Below the pieces are notes generated by a model. The model was given only the letters and a program-made list of their open reading frames with translations, searched no databases and was not told the DNA's origin. A stretch of 64,000 nucleotides of DNA from Endomychus coccineus (Eukaryota; Arthropoda; Insecta; Coleoptera; Endomychidae), in the NCBI GenBank assembly GCA_958510875.1, contig OY294070.1, forward strand, positions 48,388,078 through 48,452,077. The letters are read 5' to 3'. Positions 53,385 through 64,000 of this stretch are shown in pieces. Every line of letters starts with the position of its first letter. The stretch's first letter is position 1. The position numbers were made by a program, and so were the translations under genes.

Positions 53385-54510
53385 GAATTTTGTATGGATA
53401 CATACGCAAGTTTAGTTTCAACAATATCTTCACTTCAATTCATTTGTCCCAACAATTAAAAAAAAATGCTATAAACAGCCTTACAGATCGCGCTGTTAAA
53501 TTGTCCCACCCAAAAAACCGTCCCAAAAATTTTAAAATTTTTCGTATTACACTGGAAATGAATGGCTTCCCAAAATCGTATAAAAATAATATTAAATATT
53601 ATCATACATTCCGGAGACCTCTGAGAATATTAAGAAATGTTAAAAAAAAGTATGATATAAATGAAGAGCATAACTGTGTTGGTACCTATATATTTTTCAA
53701 ATCTAATACCTTTAATACCTAAAGATAAACAAACTCACGCAGTATACGAATTAAATTGTTTAGATTGCGATGGAACTTATACAGGAATCTCTAAACAATA
53801 TTTACAAAGAATGTATGGTCATACGTATAGTACTAGAAACAAAAACCGCCTTTGCTAAACATTATTTTAATTATACCCATCTATTCGATTACAAAAAGTT
53901 AATATTTTAACTAAAGAAACCAATTATTATAAAAGATCTATCCTGGAGATGATTCACATAAAACTCCAAGTCTGTAAATCAGAACAGCCCTTCAACCATT
54001 AATTCAGATTTATATTAAAACTTGAAAATTTCTACATGCGTCTTTATAATGTCAAAAGTATGTTTTAGGTAGAATATTGAAATATCAATATTTCTAATAA
54101 AGTCTCACAACCTTTTGCTATTACCTCATAAATCTTTAACATCTGGTTGGAAAGTGGATACTTGAGTGTTGTATTTTGGTTTCAGTCTTATTCAAACATG
54201 GGTTGATATGACTTCAAATATTATAAGTAGATTGATATGCAGTGAATTCTTGTTACATATTCATATACAAAATTAAAACATTAATGTGTTACAATTTCGA
54301 TTACTCGTGCTTCTTCTGTTCGTTTCGACGAAGTGGGCGATTTTAATTGAAATTTGTGCGATAAGAACGCTTTGTGCTGATACAATTAGTTTTAAGAAAT
54401 TGTTACGTCTTTTGATGATGGTCGTTAGACCGACACGTTTGCAAACACGAAAATATAAAACATATGTGTTAGTGTGACCTATTTTCCGAGAATGTATGTA
54501 TAGTAAACTA
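53385..54510 (+). mobile_element. Penelope-like element, family B, 3' half
   Basis: The first sequence is the RT-endonuclease connector, then the GIY-YIG domain, C-terminal segment and B tail ending ATGTGTTAGTGTGACC. The tail ribozyme (54405-54450) is damaged: the box is TTGATGA and GAAA reads GACA. Confidence 0.8.
53390..53960 (+). pseudogene. PLE-B connector and GIY-YIG endonuclease pseudogene
   Basis: Frames in order: YGYIRKFSFNNIFTSIHLSQ (degenerate YRKPT block), KKNAINSLTDRAVKLSHPKN, IFRITLEMNGFPKSY, then after a frameshift KDKQTHAVYELNCLDCDGTY and TGISKQYLQRMYGHTYSTRN, then decayed C-terminal sequence (KETNYYKRSILEMIH). The endonuclease GIY half reads AVY, the YIG half reads YTG, and LNCLDC gives the Cys pair. 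Frameshifts make it non-functional. The RT core is absent. Confidence 0.78.
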
Positions 54511-55549
54511 ACTAATATGATATGTTCTAAAGTTTGATTTGTTTAGAAATTCCATGTTGCTACCATGATGTTTTAATTACTGCTCATACGAACAAGAACT
54601 GAAATTTCATGGTTTTATAAAACTAAATAAAGTCGTCGTTGTATCGAGAATTTTATACTATTTGTACGTTAACATTTTAAATTCTACTGACGGAACGACA
54701 ACAAATCATTCTCAAGTGTATAATTTCTTTCAATCAGTTTCATCTTGATGCTCTTCGTCAAGCTTACACTGTCGGCCATTCGTGTTTCTCCCAAAATGTG
54801 AACTATTAAAGTGGGTACGTCGGTAAGTGCACTCTGTAGAAAGAACGCCCTTGTCCGCTTTAACTCTGGCGATAAAAATGCCCATACGTCCGTCGAAGCT
54901 AGCGAGCGTGCTTCCTACACCCAGCGGAGCCTTTGTAGTGGCTTTTCGAGACAATGCAACGTTGCCATTGTTACTACACTTGTCTGCACTCTATTGTTAG
55001 TAGCGTAAGGCGTGGCAACAGCGCGCCAGTACGTTCACCCTGTTCATATGAATCGCGGCATGCGGGTTTTTGTTTATTATCATCTCGCCAGTTCTTTTAT
55101 TTAATCAGGTAGAGCGTAACCGATGTAGGTCACTAAGGTACAGCAGACGAATTTAATCGATACTAACAATAACATGCGGACGAGGTTTGTGACTGTACGC
55201 AAGATACGACAATTCTCTTAGCATTTAGTATTATTGAACATTTATAATGCGTTACTGGGATACGATAAATCGTTCTATTCAATTAATTTGCGTTCAAGTA
55301 AAATACATTTCGCACATCTTTAGAAGTCATTACGAGGATGATTTGAAAAGTTGTTTCGTTCTGATTTGAATAGAGAGCGCCAGTAACAATTGCATGTGCT
55401 CATATAATCATTATGGTTATAAGTCATTGTGATAATATTTCATTTCAAATTTCGACAACAAATTGTTTCAATACAATAGTTTCGAGGTGCTATTCAATTT
55501 TTCTCTTCACGGTACATTGGAATTAGACATAAAAATCGTCTGAAACGTA
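54511..55549. other. unassigned DNA with GC-richer patch
   Basis: 54690-55110 is G+C-richer and open on both strands (54730-54954 minus, 54811-55008 plus), with no recognised motif. The rest is AT-rich. Confidence 0.35.
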
Positions 55550-56912
55550 AAACTTTTGAGCAGCATAAAGAACTGGTTTTTTGGGAAGCTTTCCACTTCT
55601 AGAACACTAATTTCACCACCCGCAGATGAACGGAGGTGTGATTTTTAAGATATATATACCTTTTTTTGACCTTTTTTGACATTTTTTGCAATTTACAAGA
55701 ATACTGCATTCTATGGTCAAAATACAAGAATCGACTTTTGAAGATTAAACATTGCCACATCTTTTATGACCTATAATTTATTTCCCTGTGAGGCGCCATT
55801 TCGCCGCTAGGACCCATTGTAAAAAGAATTATATATATTCTACTTTTCCGGCGATTTTAACATTTTCAGTGCGAAATATTGATTTTGGTGAAAATTATCA
55901 GGAGAGCAAAGTTGTAGAGCGGAAAAATTCCTATTTTTATGTCCCGAGACTTTTTTTGTAATTGCGTATTTTCACCGCTAGAACGCGCCATAGTAGGTGC
56001 GCGTTTAATAGATAATCAGCTTTTTAAGTGAAAGTTATCATGATAGCAAAGTTGTAGATTGAAGTTTGCCCTGATATTGATATGAATTTGTTGAATAAAT
56101 CCACTTGAAGCATCATCGTCGGAGGAAGAAGACTGCATAAAAATGTGATTATTTTGTACAATAATAAAAATATAAAAATGTATTATTTTTTTGTAAAAAT
56201 TTGATTATTTAGTATACTAATAAAAAATTATTATTTTCGATTAAAAAAATATTTTTTGACTCACTAAAAAAATCCCTGCTATAAGCTTACCTGTATTTTT
56301 TTCGTAAAAACTGATAATTAGTTCTCTAAATAAAAAAAGTATGATCCTATATCTCATTGGCACCTTCTAGCTGCAAAAATAAGTAATTAGAAATATGTAG
56401 TTGCAAATTTTCCGTTCTCGAACTTTGCTCTTTAGATAATTTTCACCAAAATTAGTATTTCGTACTGAAAATATGGAAAATCTCTTCAAAAGCTTATTAT
56501 CAATAGTCGCGCTCCTTTTATGGTGCGGTTTAGCGGTGAAAATGCATAATTTCAAGAAAAAATTGTCTTTGCAACTAAAGATAGAAAATTTTCCATTCTA
56601 CAACTTTGCTCTCTTAATAATTTTCACCAAAATTTGTATTTCACATTGAAAATGTAAAAAACAACTTAAAAATCTGATTATCTATAGGCGCGCACCTTCT
56701 TTGGCGCGTTCTAGCGGTGAAACTACGCAATTTCAAAAAAAATCTTTGAAAAAAAAATGGGAAATTTTTCGCTCTATAATATAACTTTGCTCTCTGAATA
56801 ATTTTCACCAAAATTCATATTTTTCACGTAAATTGCAAAAAACCGGCCAAAACCGCCAAGAAAATGTAAATGCTAAAAAAGCAAGTCTGAATGCTGCTCA
56901 AAATTGTTACAC
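55550..56912. mobile_element. foldback element, family G
   Basis: TTTTGAGCAGCAT at about 55554 is matched by ATGCTGCTCAAAA at about 56890. Inside, blocks such as TTGGTGAAAATTATCAGGAG and CGCTAGAACGCGCCATAGTA occur on the plus strand up to 56060 and inverted, twice or more, from 56390. The centre (56100-56300) is AT-rich. No coding sequence. The same blocks occur at 27956-28372 and 29611-29905. Confidence 0.7.
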
Positions 56913-58204
56913 CAAAAATGACAATTCCAATGGTCTAAATTGGCATTCGGCAGTGTACAATGTAAGGTTATAGTGGTGAATGCATCGTGAGTTTAGTAGT
57001 GGATAATAGTAATATGTAAAATGTGCATTGTGTGCATTAAAACTGTTTTGTTTTAAGGTAGTAAGGCTATGACAGCAATATTTTAAAAAATCCTCGAATA
57101 TAACCTATTAGATAAATCATACACACACTGTTGAAATTAGAAGACGATAGTCCTCATCGGACATGAGATATTTGCAATTAAAAATAACATTTCTTGTACA
57201 TGTAGCATGGGAGAAGAGTGGGAAAATGATCGTTTTTTTTTATTATAGAACGACTTTTAAGATCCCGATGAAAAACTGATATTTGTTAGAATGATATATT
57301 TAGAATATATGAAAAAAAAAATGAAATTATTTACGAAGTAGTTTTGATAAGCAATTAAAATACGTGACTTATTTCGACGATTATTTTCTGTGGAGGGGAT
57401 ATGAGAGTAATCGGATGGAAACGATCCGGCAACGTGCAAAGAGTAAAATGTAGGAGCGGAAAGAAAGAGCGCGAAAATATGAACCAATTAAAAATTTTTG
57501 AGGAAAATAGTTGGCAACTTTTATTTAATAACAATTATTTATAATCATTAGAATAAAAGAATAAGTCTTACAAAGCAATTTATTAATTTATAATAAATTA
57601 TGACTTTAAATACAAAATATATTAAATGATATAATTATAACCAAGCGTGACAAATGCATGACAAATAACATGCATGACAAATAACTTTCAATTATCTCTA
57701 TATTCGCATAGGTTAGATTCGTCGTTATTTGTTGTCAAATCATTTAATTTTTTTTTCACTTAGAGCATTTGCAACTTTTCTTTTTTTATCAAGAACTTTT
57801 TTTAAATAAATCTTCTTTTATGACGGATACGATCACCCCTAATTATTTATTTAATTAAGTAACAATAACAACAGTAGCGTGTTTATGTTTACTGCGCGTT
57901 AAAACTATAAGTAAGACGAGCTGTATAAGATGAATAAGGAAAGTAAAGTTCACATATTTCCATACTAAATAATATTTCATAGTATGTGTGTATATGTATA
58001 GGGAATATAGTAATGTAAGAAGTACAGTAAAGTTAAAAATTATGTTGTACACTCCGTAGTACCGCTGTACGAATGATGAGCTGAAACTTTTTGTCTGGAC
58101 TGTCGCGGAAGAACTACCTTAAATATATAATTATCGATTGAATTGACATTTTTACTTTCACGTGAATATGAACGAGAACAAGAGAGATAGCTATAGAGTA
58201 AAAG

Positions 58205-58208
<4 letters not shown>
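56913..58208. other. AT-rich stretch, nothing recognised
   Basis: No coding similarity or repeat ends seen. Confidence 0.45.

Positions 58209-58267
<59 letters not shown>
58209..58267. repeat. (AG)n microsatellite
   Basis: An uninterrupted AG dinucleotide run of about 59 bases, flanked by imperfect GAGCGAG and AAGAGAG extensions. Confidence 0.97.
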
Positions 58268-58271
<4 letters not shown>

Positions 58272-59214
58272 AGAAAATATGTAGGATATATTGTATACCG
58301 CTGAAAAGGGGATGGCGTTCTGCTTTTTGGGACGCGAGAGGTATTACAAGATTAATAATTATATCAGAGGTAAAAACGCCCAGATGATTGGGATCGGATT
58401 AGCCGTACCCAGGTTTGAAATGCTCTCGTACCCGTTCCTTTTATCCGATCCTCGCATTATCTTTTATTCACGAGTCCATAAATAATTATTTTGAGATTTT
58501 CACATCTGGGTAGGAATCATAAAATCTGTGAAACGTTTGGAAAAGTGCATGGTAATTTGAGAGGATTTCGTGTAAAAATAAATTACTTTGTGGAACAGAA
58601 AATGTTTTCTTGAAAAATTGGTCAATCATATTCACGCTGACATTAACGATATCAAGTTCTTCCTTCGTTAGCTTGGTTTCTCTATACGTTTTGTTTATTC
58701 TACAATGTTACGACTCAGTATTTGATGGGATGTGAATATACTACACATTGATGTTCTTAATATTATTATCATTCAACAGCTCATTATGAAAGAGGTGTTA
58801 GATTGTGTTCTGATGGTTCGGGAGTTACGGTGACCTCGCGGTCTACCACCCGCCATGCATCTCAGTGTGTTGACATTACACACTTCTCATCCATTCAGTT
58901 GGATTGAAGGCGTGCATTTGGCAACAATTGCATTATGCCACATCGACGAAACGAAGGTCGTTCTCAACATTTTTTGGTACAACGCCTACCTGAAAGGTGA
59001 AATGAGACTTGTGTCAAAACCCTTAACTTACCTTAATTAATTATTACCGCGTTTAGAAGTATACATTTTGTCAAATATTGCGACCTACCTTTGTCGATGT
59101 CATCGAATCATTTTATATTGGTTATACCATAGGCAAGATTTTTGTCATAACTGTTTTGTTTTTTACAGTGTCGGGAGAAAGAGAAACCGATTTCTAAGAA
59201 CGTATACTGCACTG
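58268..59214. other. unassigned DNA
   Basis: Short frames at 58291-58485, 58855-59040 and 59068-59268 show no motif. No repeat ends recognised. Confidence 0.4.
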
Positions 59215-60085
59215 TGTTTAAAAAAAAACTGCTTTGTTTTTATACCACTTTTATTAATAATAACGTGAAAACGTAACTATAGTTTCAACACTAAGTGTCA
59301 TTATCAAACAATTAGAAAATTATGAAGAAATCAATGAAACGGTTCAAGTATAAATAGAGTAGAGTAAAGTAGGGTTGAGATTAAAGGATCAACGGAAATT
59401 CCAAAAACAGGTAGATCCTAGGAAAGTGCAGTATTACATAGTAAACATAGCAACAATTTGTGAATTAGTGTGATTATAATTTAATATTCTAAGAATTATT
59501 TTAAGAGCGCCTTGAAAGACACATGAAAAGATCACTTTGATATAGGCCTAACTGATCATTGAGGATATTTTTATTAGAGTTTTTGACACCTTTATAAATC
59601 TCTATTGATTCTAATGTATTAATTTAAAACCTCTGGTTTGGTTATGTAAAATGCTTAGGCTATCTAAATTAGGGAAATTATGACCAGTTTGTAAAAAATG
59701 ATTAGCAAAGGTTGAGTCAGTTTTGTTGAGTCTAAACGAGCGAAAATGTTCTTCGTATCTTGATTTGAAATTACGACAAGTTCTACCTATATAAAAGTCA
59801 TCACAGTTTGGGCAAATCATCCTATAATCTCCAGGTTTTCTTTATTTATTGATTTTGTCTTTGGCGTTGTATATAAGATGGCAAAGTTTATTTTGAGGTT
59901 GGAAACTTATTTCAAAATTATGGCGTGATAAAATATTAGCTTACTGTACCAAAATATGTCAAAGAGATGAATTTAGTGGTTTCATCTATGTGTTTTATAA
60001 GCGGATAAATTTTATAGAAAGTTAATTGTTGTTGTTTGCGATTTATTAGTTTAATTATTTGATCTACCGGAAAACCATTATTGAT
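59215..60085 (-). mobile_element. Penelope-like element, family D, 3' half
   Basis: Minus-strand copy with connector, endonuclease, C-terminal region and D tail. The tail motif TTTGATAATGACACTTAGTG, then TTGAAACTATAG, is a decayed hammerhead. At about 60085 the orientation flips into a plus-strand PLE-D connector fragment. Confidence 0.78.
59611..59820 (-). pseudogene. GIY-YIG endonuclease fragment (PLE-D)
   Basis: A 69-codon open piece: MICPNCDDFYIGRTCRNFKS, then RYEEHFRSFRLNKTDSTFAN, then HFLQTGHNFPNLDSLSI. It has the Cys pair, an exact YIG, the conserved Arg in RTCRNFKSRY, and the downstream NHFLQTGH block with the conserved His residues. It is better preserved than the same region at 17730-17880. 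It lacks the N-terminal GIY strand and the end of the domain in this frame. Confidence 0.8.
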
Positions 60086-60245
60086 TAAACTTCAGTATCT
60101 ACAGGAAACCCACTTGTACAGACATCACTATTCCGAGCTCATCGTTTAGCCCTCGTAGCCATAAATTAGCAGCATATCACTCAATACCATTGTCAAAAGA
60201 ACACCTCACTATTGAGTTGAACACGATCAAACGTTTTCCGGTAAA
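60086..60245 (+). mobile_element. PLE-D connector fragment, inverted relative to the neighbour
   Basis: Plus strand: GGAAACCCACTTGTACAGAC (the YRKPTxTD block), then ATAAATTAGCAGCATATCAC, then a PLSKEHL segment. Matches 17310-17450 of the main PLE-D copy. Confidence 0.65.
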
Positions 60246-60249
60246 TGTG

Positions 60250-60830
60250 CTCTTTCGATATTAAGTCAAAATAAGGTGAAAAAATAGATATTTTAAATCA
60301 AAAGTGTGTTTAGGACATAAAAAGGTAAAAAGGTAAGCTTTCATCAAATTTTTTGTAAAAGATAAAAATAAAAAACCAAAAACTTGGTTATTTGAATTTT
60401 TCACATAAATTTTGAAGTTATGTGAAAAAAGTGTGAATACAAAAGTTGTAGATCTTTTTATTGGCTACAACTTTGCTATCCAACTTTTTTCCATAGGACT
60501 TGTAGTTTTGCCGGAAATCGAGATAAACCGTTTTTTACCCTTAAAAACTCGCCCCTTTCCACTTCCCGACTTGAGATCGCCCGTAAATTATTTTTCCTTT
60601 CATTTTTGTTATATTCTCTTCCTTTTCCAATGGGTTTCATCCTACTATTATTTTTTTCACTTTTTATCATTCTCAAAGGCTCAGCTCTGGTGTACAACAT
60701 TATCATCTACTTTTAAGATTGTCACTTTTTCCGAGCTATCAAATTATAAACATGTCGGAATTATACACTGTGGCATATTTATCCCCTCGAATGAAATATA
60801 ATTAATAAAACAAACAATAATAACACCAGT
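60250..60830. repeat. interspersed repeat of unknown class
   Basis: Contains CTACAACTTTGCTATCCAAC and GCCGGAAATCGAGATAAACC. By style this is a noncoding interspersed repeat like those common in insect genomes. No termini found. The frames here are incidental. Confidence 0.3.
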
Positions 60831-62313
60831 GAAATTTTATTATAAGCGATATGTTTGTAACTAGTGTCATCACCCAGTGCGTTTAGAAATATTTCTGGCG
60901 TCCTTGTCCTTCACATTCGAATCCAGTGGACGACGCCACTTCTCGATAAGCAAGTGCGTTATTAACGATTTGGTCGTTTCGTATCGGCCCTTTTAGTTTT
61001 CCGTTTCTTTCCAGCACGTTTGGGTATCTCCGGTTTCAGCAATTAAAGACGGTTGAATACGAATTTGTATCGGCAAGCTGGATAAAGGGAAACTTAGTTT
61101 GTCTGCCATTCCGAATTTTCTCATGATACATCAATTTCTCATGTTCTTCCGAGACCGCAATTTATTTCCCATTATATAGATAGTCAATATTGTGGACAGA
61201 CCCGAAGGTTATTTATCAATTTATTTATTTTGAAGTGTAATTTTGGTTCATCGTAGGATACGATATCCTAGGATCAACATTTCTAAAAATGTTATATTCA
61301 ACAGAATATAACTCATTTCAACCCCAAATTTATAAATCATTTATATGTTAGTGTAATTGTAAAGTATTTTCACCTGTAAATAAATATGTATGAAAATGTT
61401 ATGACTGAATAAAGTGCGTTGCAAAATGAATGCTTACGTTGATGATGAACATTTTTTAATTTCATTTTCTTTCGAACAGATTACACTGGAGACAACTTGT
61501 AAGGGAAGGGATAGATATTCTGTTAATACTATGATTTTATCTTCACTTTTACTTATAATTGATCTACGCATATAACTTTTTAAGAAGTTAAATGTATTAA
61601 TTTTGCCGCCTCCAACAACTATAAAAACAATTTCTAATTTATACTTAAACGATCCGGTAGTTGAAGAAATTCAAATGTTCCTTACATAGGCTCAAATCAA
61701 TTAAAATTTTTAAATAAAAATTATAATATCATGATACTTCCAATGGATGGGATCCTTATTAAGCTATTTTTGATTGTAAAGCCGAAAATATTATTGTTAC
61801 CGCTTGCAATGACACGTTACTTGCAACAACAGCATTTGTATTCAAGATTGTTAGTGTTAATTAAAAATTCAAAGAGGTCGCCCATATTTGTTCTGTATCA
61901 AAAATGAATCATCACCACTTATTGTTTATGTTATAGTCAATTATTTTGAATTAGATAAAATTGGATAAAAACAGAGTGTAACTTATTTGAAATTGGATCA
62001 GCAGAATTCTCACATTAGCTACAAAAAAACATGATACAAACATTAAGAAACAACCGTATTATTTAGATAGGTTGTTATTAATGAATGCATGCGAAAATAG
62101 AAGTATTGAATAGAATATATTCAATTTTATAAACTTGTTTTTAAGTACTAAAATAATTTTCTTGTTTCAGGTACTTACTCTTCTAACTCATATTGTCCAC
62201 GTATTTGTGAGTATGTAAAATTTAAATTGATAAGAAAATAAGGTAAGACAAAACAATACATCTAAAATATATTTATTTGATAAACAATTTAATATGTAGT
62301 ATCATTATATGTA
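60831..62313. other. unassigned DNA
   Basis: No coding similarity or repeat ends recognised over about 1.5 kb. Confidence 0.45.
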
Positions 62314-63092
62314 CAATATGTCTCACTAAGTTGGAAGCATATGGAAAACTTCTTTATTATTAATTTTAGGAAAAAAGTTATTCTTCATAAAAAGTTCTGC
62401 ATGTTCTAAAATGTAAAATACAATCATCAGATATTGAATTTTCTCAGTCGTATCCGCGGTTTGTCAAAATAGGAATTTACTCGAAGACTAAAGTATATTT
62501 GACAATATCGAAAATTGTTATTAAGAAAAGTTGGCCAGAACTGAAAACTGCGTTCAAATATGCAATTACATCTATTTACATTGAAGAAATATATTTTTTA
62601 TTTCAATGCAAAAACTGTAGTTACTTGTAATTCATGATGCACTGACATACAAATATGTATTGAAAGAGAGGGTGGATATGTCGAGGCATTAGTGGAATGA
62701 GTGAAAACTAAATTTCTATTTATTTCTAGCATTAGTTATCATGTGTTTCATAATAACAAGAGATTAATGTTCATTCAAAATAAAAAGATTAGTAAAAAAT
62801 AACAAAACCTAATTTTTCAATGTAAATGGATGTAATTGCATATTGTGAACGCAGTTTTTAGTTCTGATCAACATTTCTTTCTAACAATTTCCGATATTGT
62901 CAAATATAAAGGTTACTCTTGAGTACAATTCATATTTTTTGACAAACCGCGTATACGACTGAAAAAATGTAATATCTGATGATTGTATTTTAGATTTTAG
63001 AACATGCAGAACTTGTTATGAAGAATAACTTTTTTCCTAAAATTAATAATAAGAAAGTTTTCCATATGGTTTCAACTTAGTGAGACATACTG
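62314..63092. mobile_element. MITE with about 280-bp inverted arms, TA-flanked
   Basis: Left end CAATATGTCTCACTAAGTTG and right end CAACTTAGTGAGACATACTG are complementary apart from one base. The arms (62314-62595 and 62815-63092) match over nearly their full length. TA flanks both sides, as for Tc1/mariner insertions. The about 220-bp centre has no coding sequence. Confidence 0.82.
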
Positions 63093-64000
63093 TATATGCA
63101 TGATGTCTGTAACTCTGCACTAGAAGGATCTAATGGTCTAGGAGCTAGAGCGAAACGGTCACACTGAAAGTTAACACGTTGGCACTCTGGTTTATCGTTA
63201 GAGACGGTTCTATGTTCAATTCATCTCACAGACCGAATCTTCGTTCACATGTAGTTTCTCTAGATACAGCCTCCTCAAATTTTTGATTTTTTGACTGGAA
63301 GTTAACCATTTTCCAGTTGCGGTTACTTTAAAAGCATGCCATTCTTATACACTTCCACCGTGTGCTATAATTTTGTATTGTGTCCGTTTATAGGGCTGGA
63401 CAGTTAAAATGGAACAGAAAATGTACTGCGAGTTAACCCTCCCAAACCTGGTGGAAAATGTTTATTGGTGTTGCCAATTGTTAAAATACCATATGCCATC
63501 AAAAGATACCGGTCCAATTCGTAGTAATTGGCAATTATTTGGCCAGAAAATGGATATGTAAGTCATTTTGTGCCTAAAACTTACGAATTACAAGCTAACA
63601 TGATGTTACCGTGTCAAATAAGTTTAATTGAGGTCAAGTAATGATATAATATTACGTTTCGCGACTTTATTGTTCGATTCTTCAGAGCTAAAGTAATTAA
63701 TTGAAATCATATCTCAACATTCTAAGAAAACATTCAAAATCCATTTCAACAATAAATAAGGAAAACTCAGATTTGGCGTGATTAACCGTATAAATAGTAC
63801 TTGGTCTGTTTTGATGTGCACTGTGGTAAGTCATCGTTGAAATGTTTTGATATGGATCGGTATAATAAATATTCAACAAGACTGCTCCTCTGATGACTAC
63901 CATTCGAGTGTGAATAAAACTTATGAGTCATGATAATTATGAAAGCGGATAAAAAAAACATTACATATAAAAAATATATACAATGAATTCGTTTTAAGCA
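63093..64000. other. unassigned DNA
   Basis: Contains a possible PLE tail on the minus strand at about 63653-63695 (CTGAAGA box, weak hairpin, GAAACGTAATATT). No coding sequence recognised. Confidence 0.35.

Noticed and set aside
60412..60801. 129-codon plus frame as a gene
   Set aside because: Lies in a noncoding interspersed repeat (CTACAACTTTGCTATCC style) and has a low-complexity Phe/Ser-rich translation.
11460..63440. Similarity between about 11470-11510 and 63400-63440 as a dispersed repeat
   Set aside because: Only about 40 bp with many mismatches; could be chance in AT-rich DNA.
1..64000. tRNA and rRNA genes
   Set aside because: I looked for B-box-like GGTTCGANTCC and cloverleaf arms and saw none convincing; no rRNA-like conserved blocks either. 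A tRNA scan would settle this.

Overview
This window is AT-rich eukaryotic DNA, most likely from an arthropod and probably an insect. The transposon families present support this: mariner, hAT, Jockey/CR1-type LINEs, a FLYWCH/MULE transposon, insect-type DDE transposons and Penelope-like elements. I found no host gene I can defend, no tRNA or rRNA gene, and nothing prokaryotic. Nearly all recognisable coding sequence is transposon-derived, and nearly all of it is broken. The exception is a 422-codon Penelope-like reverse transcriptase/GIY-YIG reading frame near the left end.

The dominant content is Penelope-like elements (PLEs). I sorted these by eye into six families, with working labels A to F. 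Layout: hAT copy 1 (0.9-2.5 kb); PLE-A with intact RT and endonuclease (2.9-4.5); a PLE RT scrap (4.6-5.0); a 1.8 kb foldback element with subrepeats (6.7-8.5); a head-to-head PLE-B pair (8.5-10.4); a PLE-F copy with inverted ends (12.0-12.8); a PLE-B copy (12.8-13.7); a PLE-D element whose 5' part is repeated in inverse orientation around a DDE transposon remnant (13.7-18.1); mariner (18.5-19.7); a PLE split by hAT copy 2 (20.4-22.9); a LINE (23.2-24.4); PLE-C and a PLE-D palindrome (24.5-25.8); LINE scraps (26.8-27.1); a foldback repeat pair around a 38-bp perfect palindrome (28.0-29.9); a MULE remnant with its N-terminal module inverted (30.0-31.9); hAT copy 3 with a perfect 8-bp target duplication (33.2-34.7); a LINE in two blocks separated by an LTR-like segment (35.0-37.6); a PLE-A tail palindrome (37.7-38.0); an RNase-H-type LINE (38.7-39.5); a PLE-C 'butterfly' (41.0-42.5); a complex satellite array of about 0.5 kb units (42.5-46.85) sitting inside the PLE-C tail; more PLE-C and PLE-E palindromes (48.4-49.2); PLE-A tail (50.6); a second DDE remnant and PLE-B (52.6-54.5); a second foldback (55.5-56.9); an (AG)n run (58.2); PLE-D (59.2-60.2); and a long-armed TA-flanked MITE (62.3-63.1).

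Two patterns tie the window together. First, most PLE tails carry a hammerhead-ribozyme-like motif: a CTGANGA box, a hairpin, then GAAA. In each family the segment after GAAA is self-complementary, as expected for ribozymes that work as dimers, and one unpaired base precedes helix II. Second, most PLE copies are not simple insertions but inverted 'butterflies', so a ribozyme motif often lies on both strands. The satellite array is a separate puzzle. Each unit is a large imperfect hairpin joined to a block with CCAAT, CRE/E-box and TATA-like motifs, and the units alternate in a two-unit higher-order pattern.
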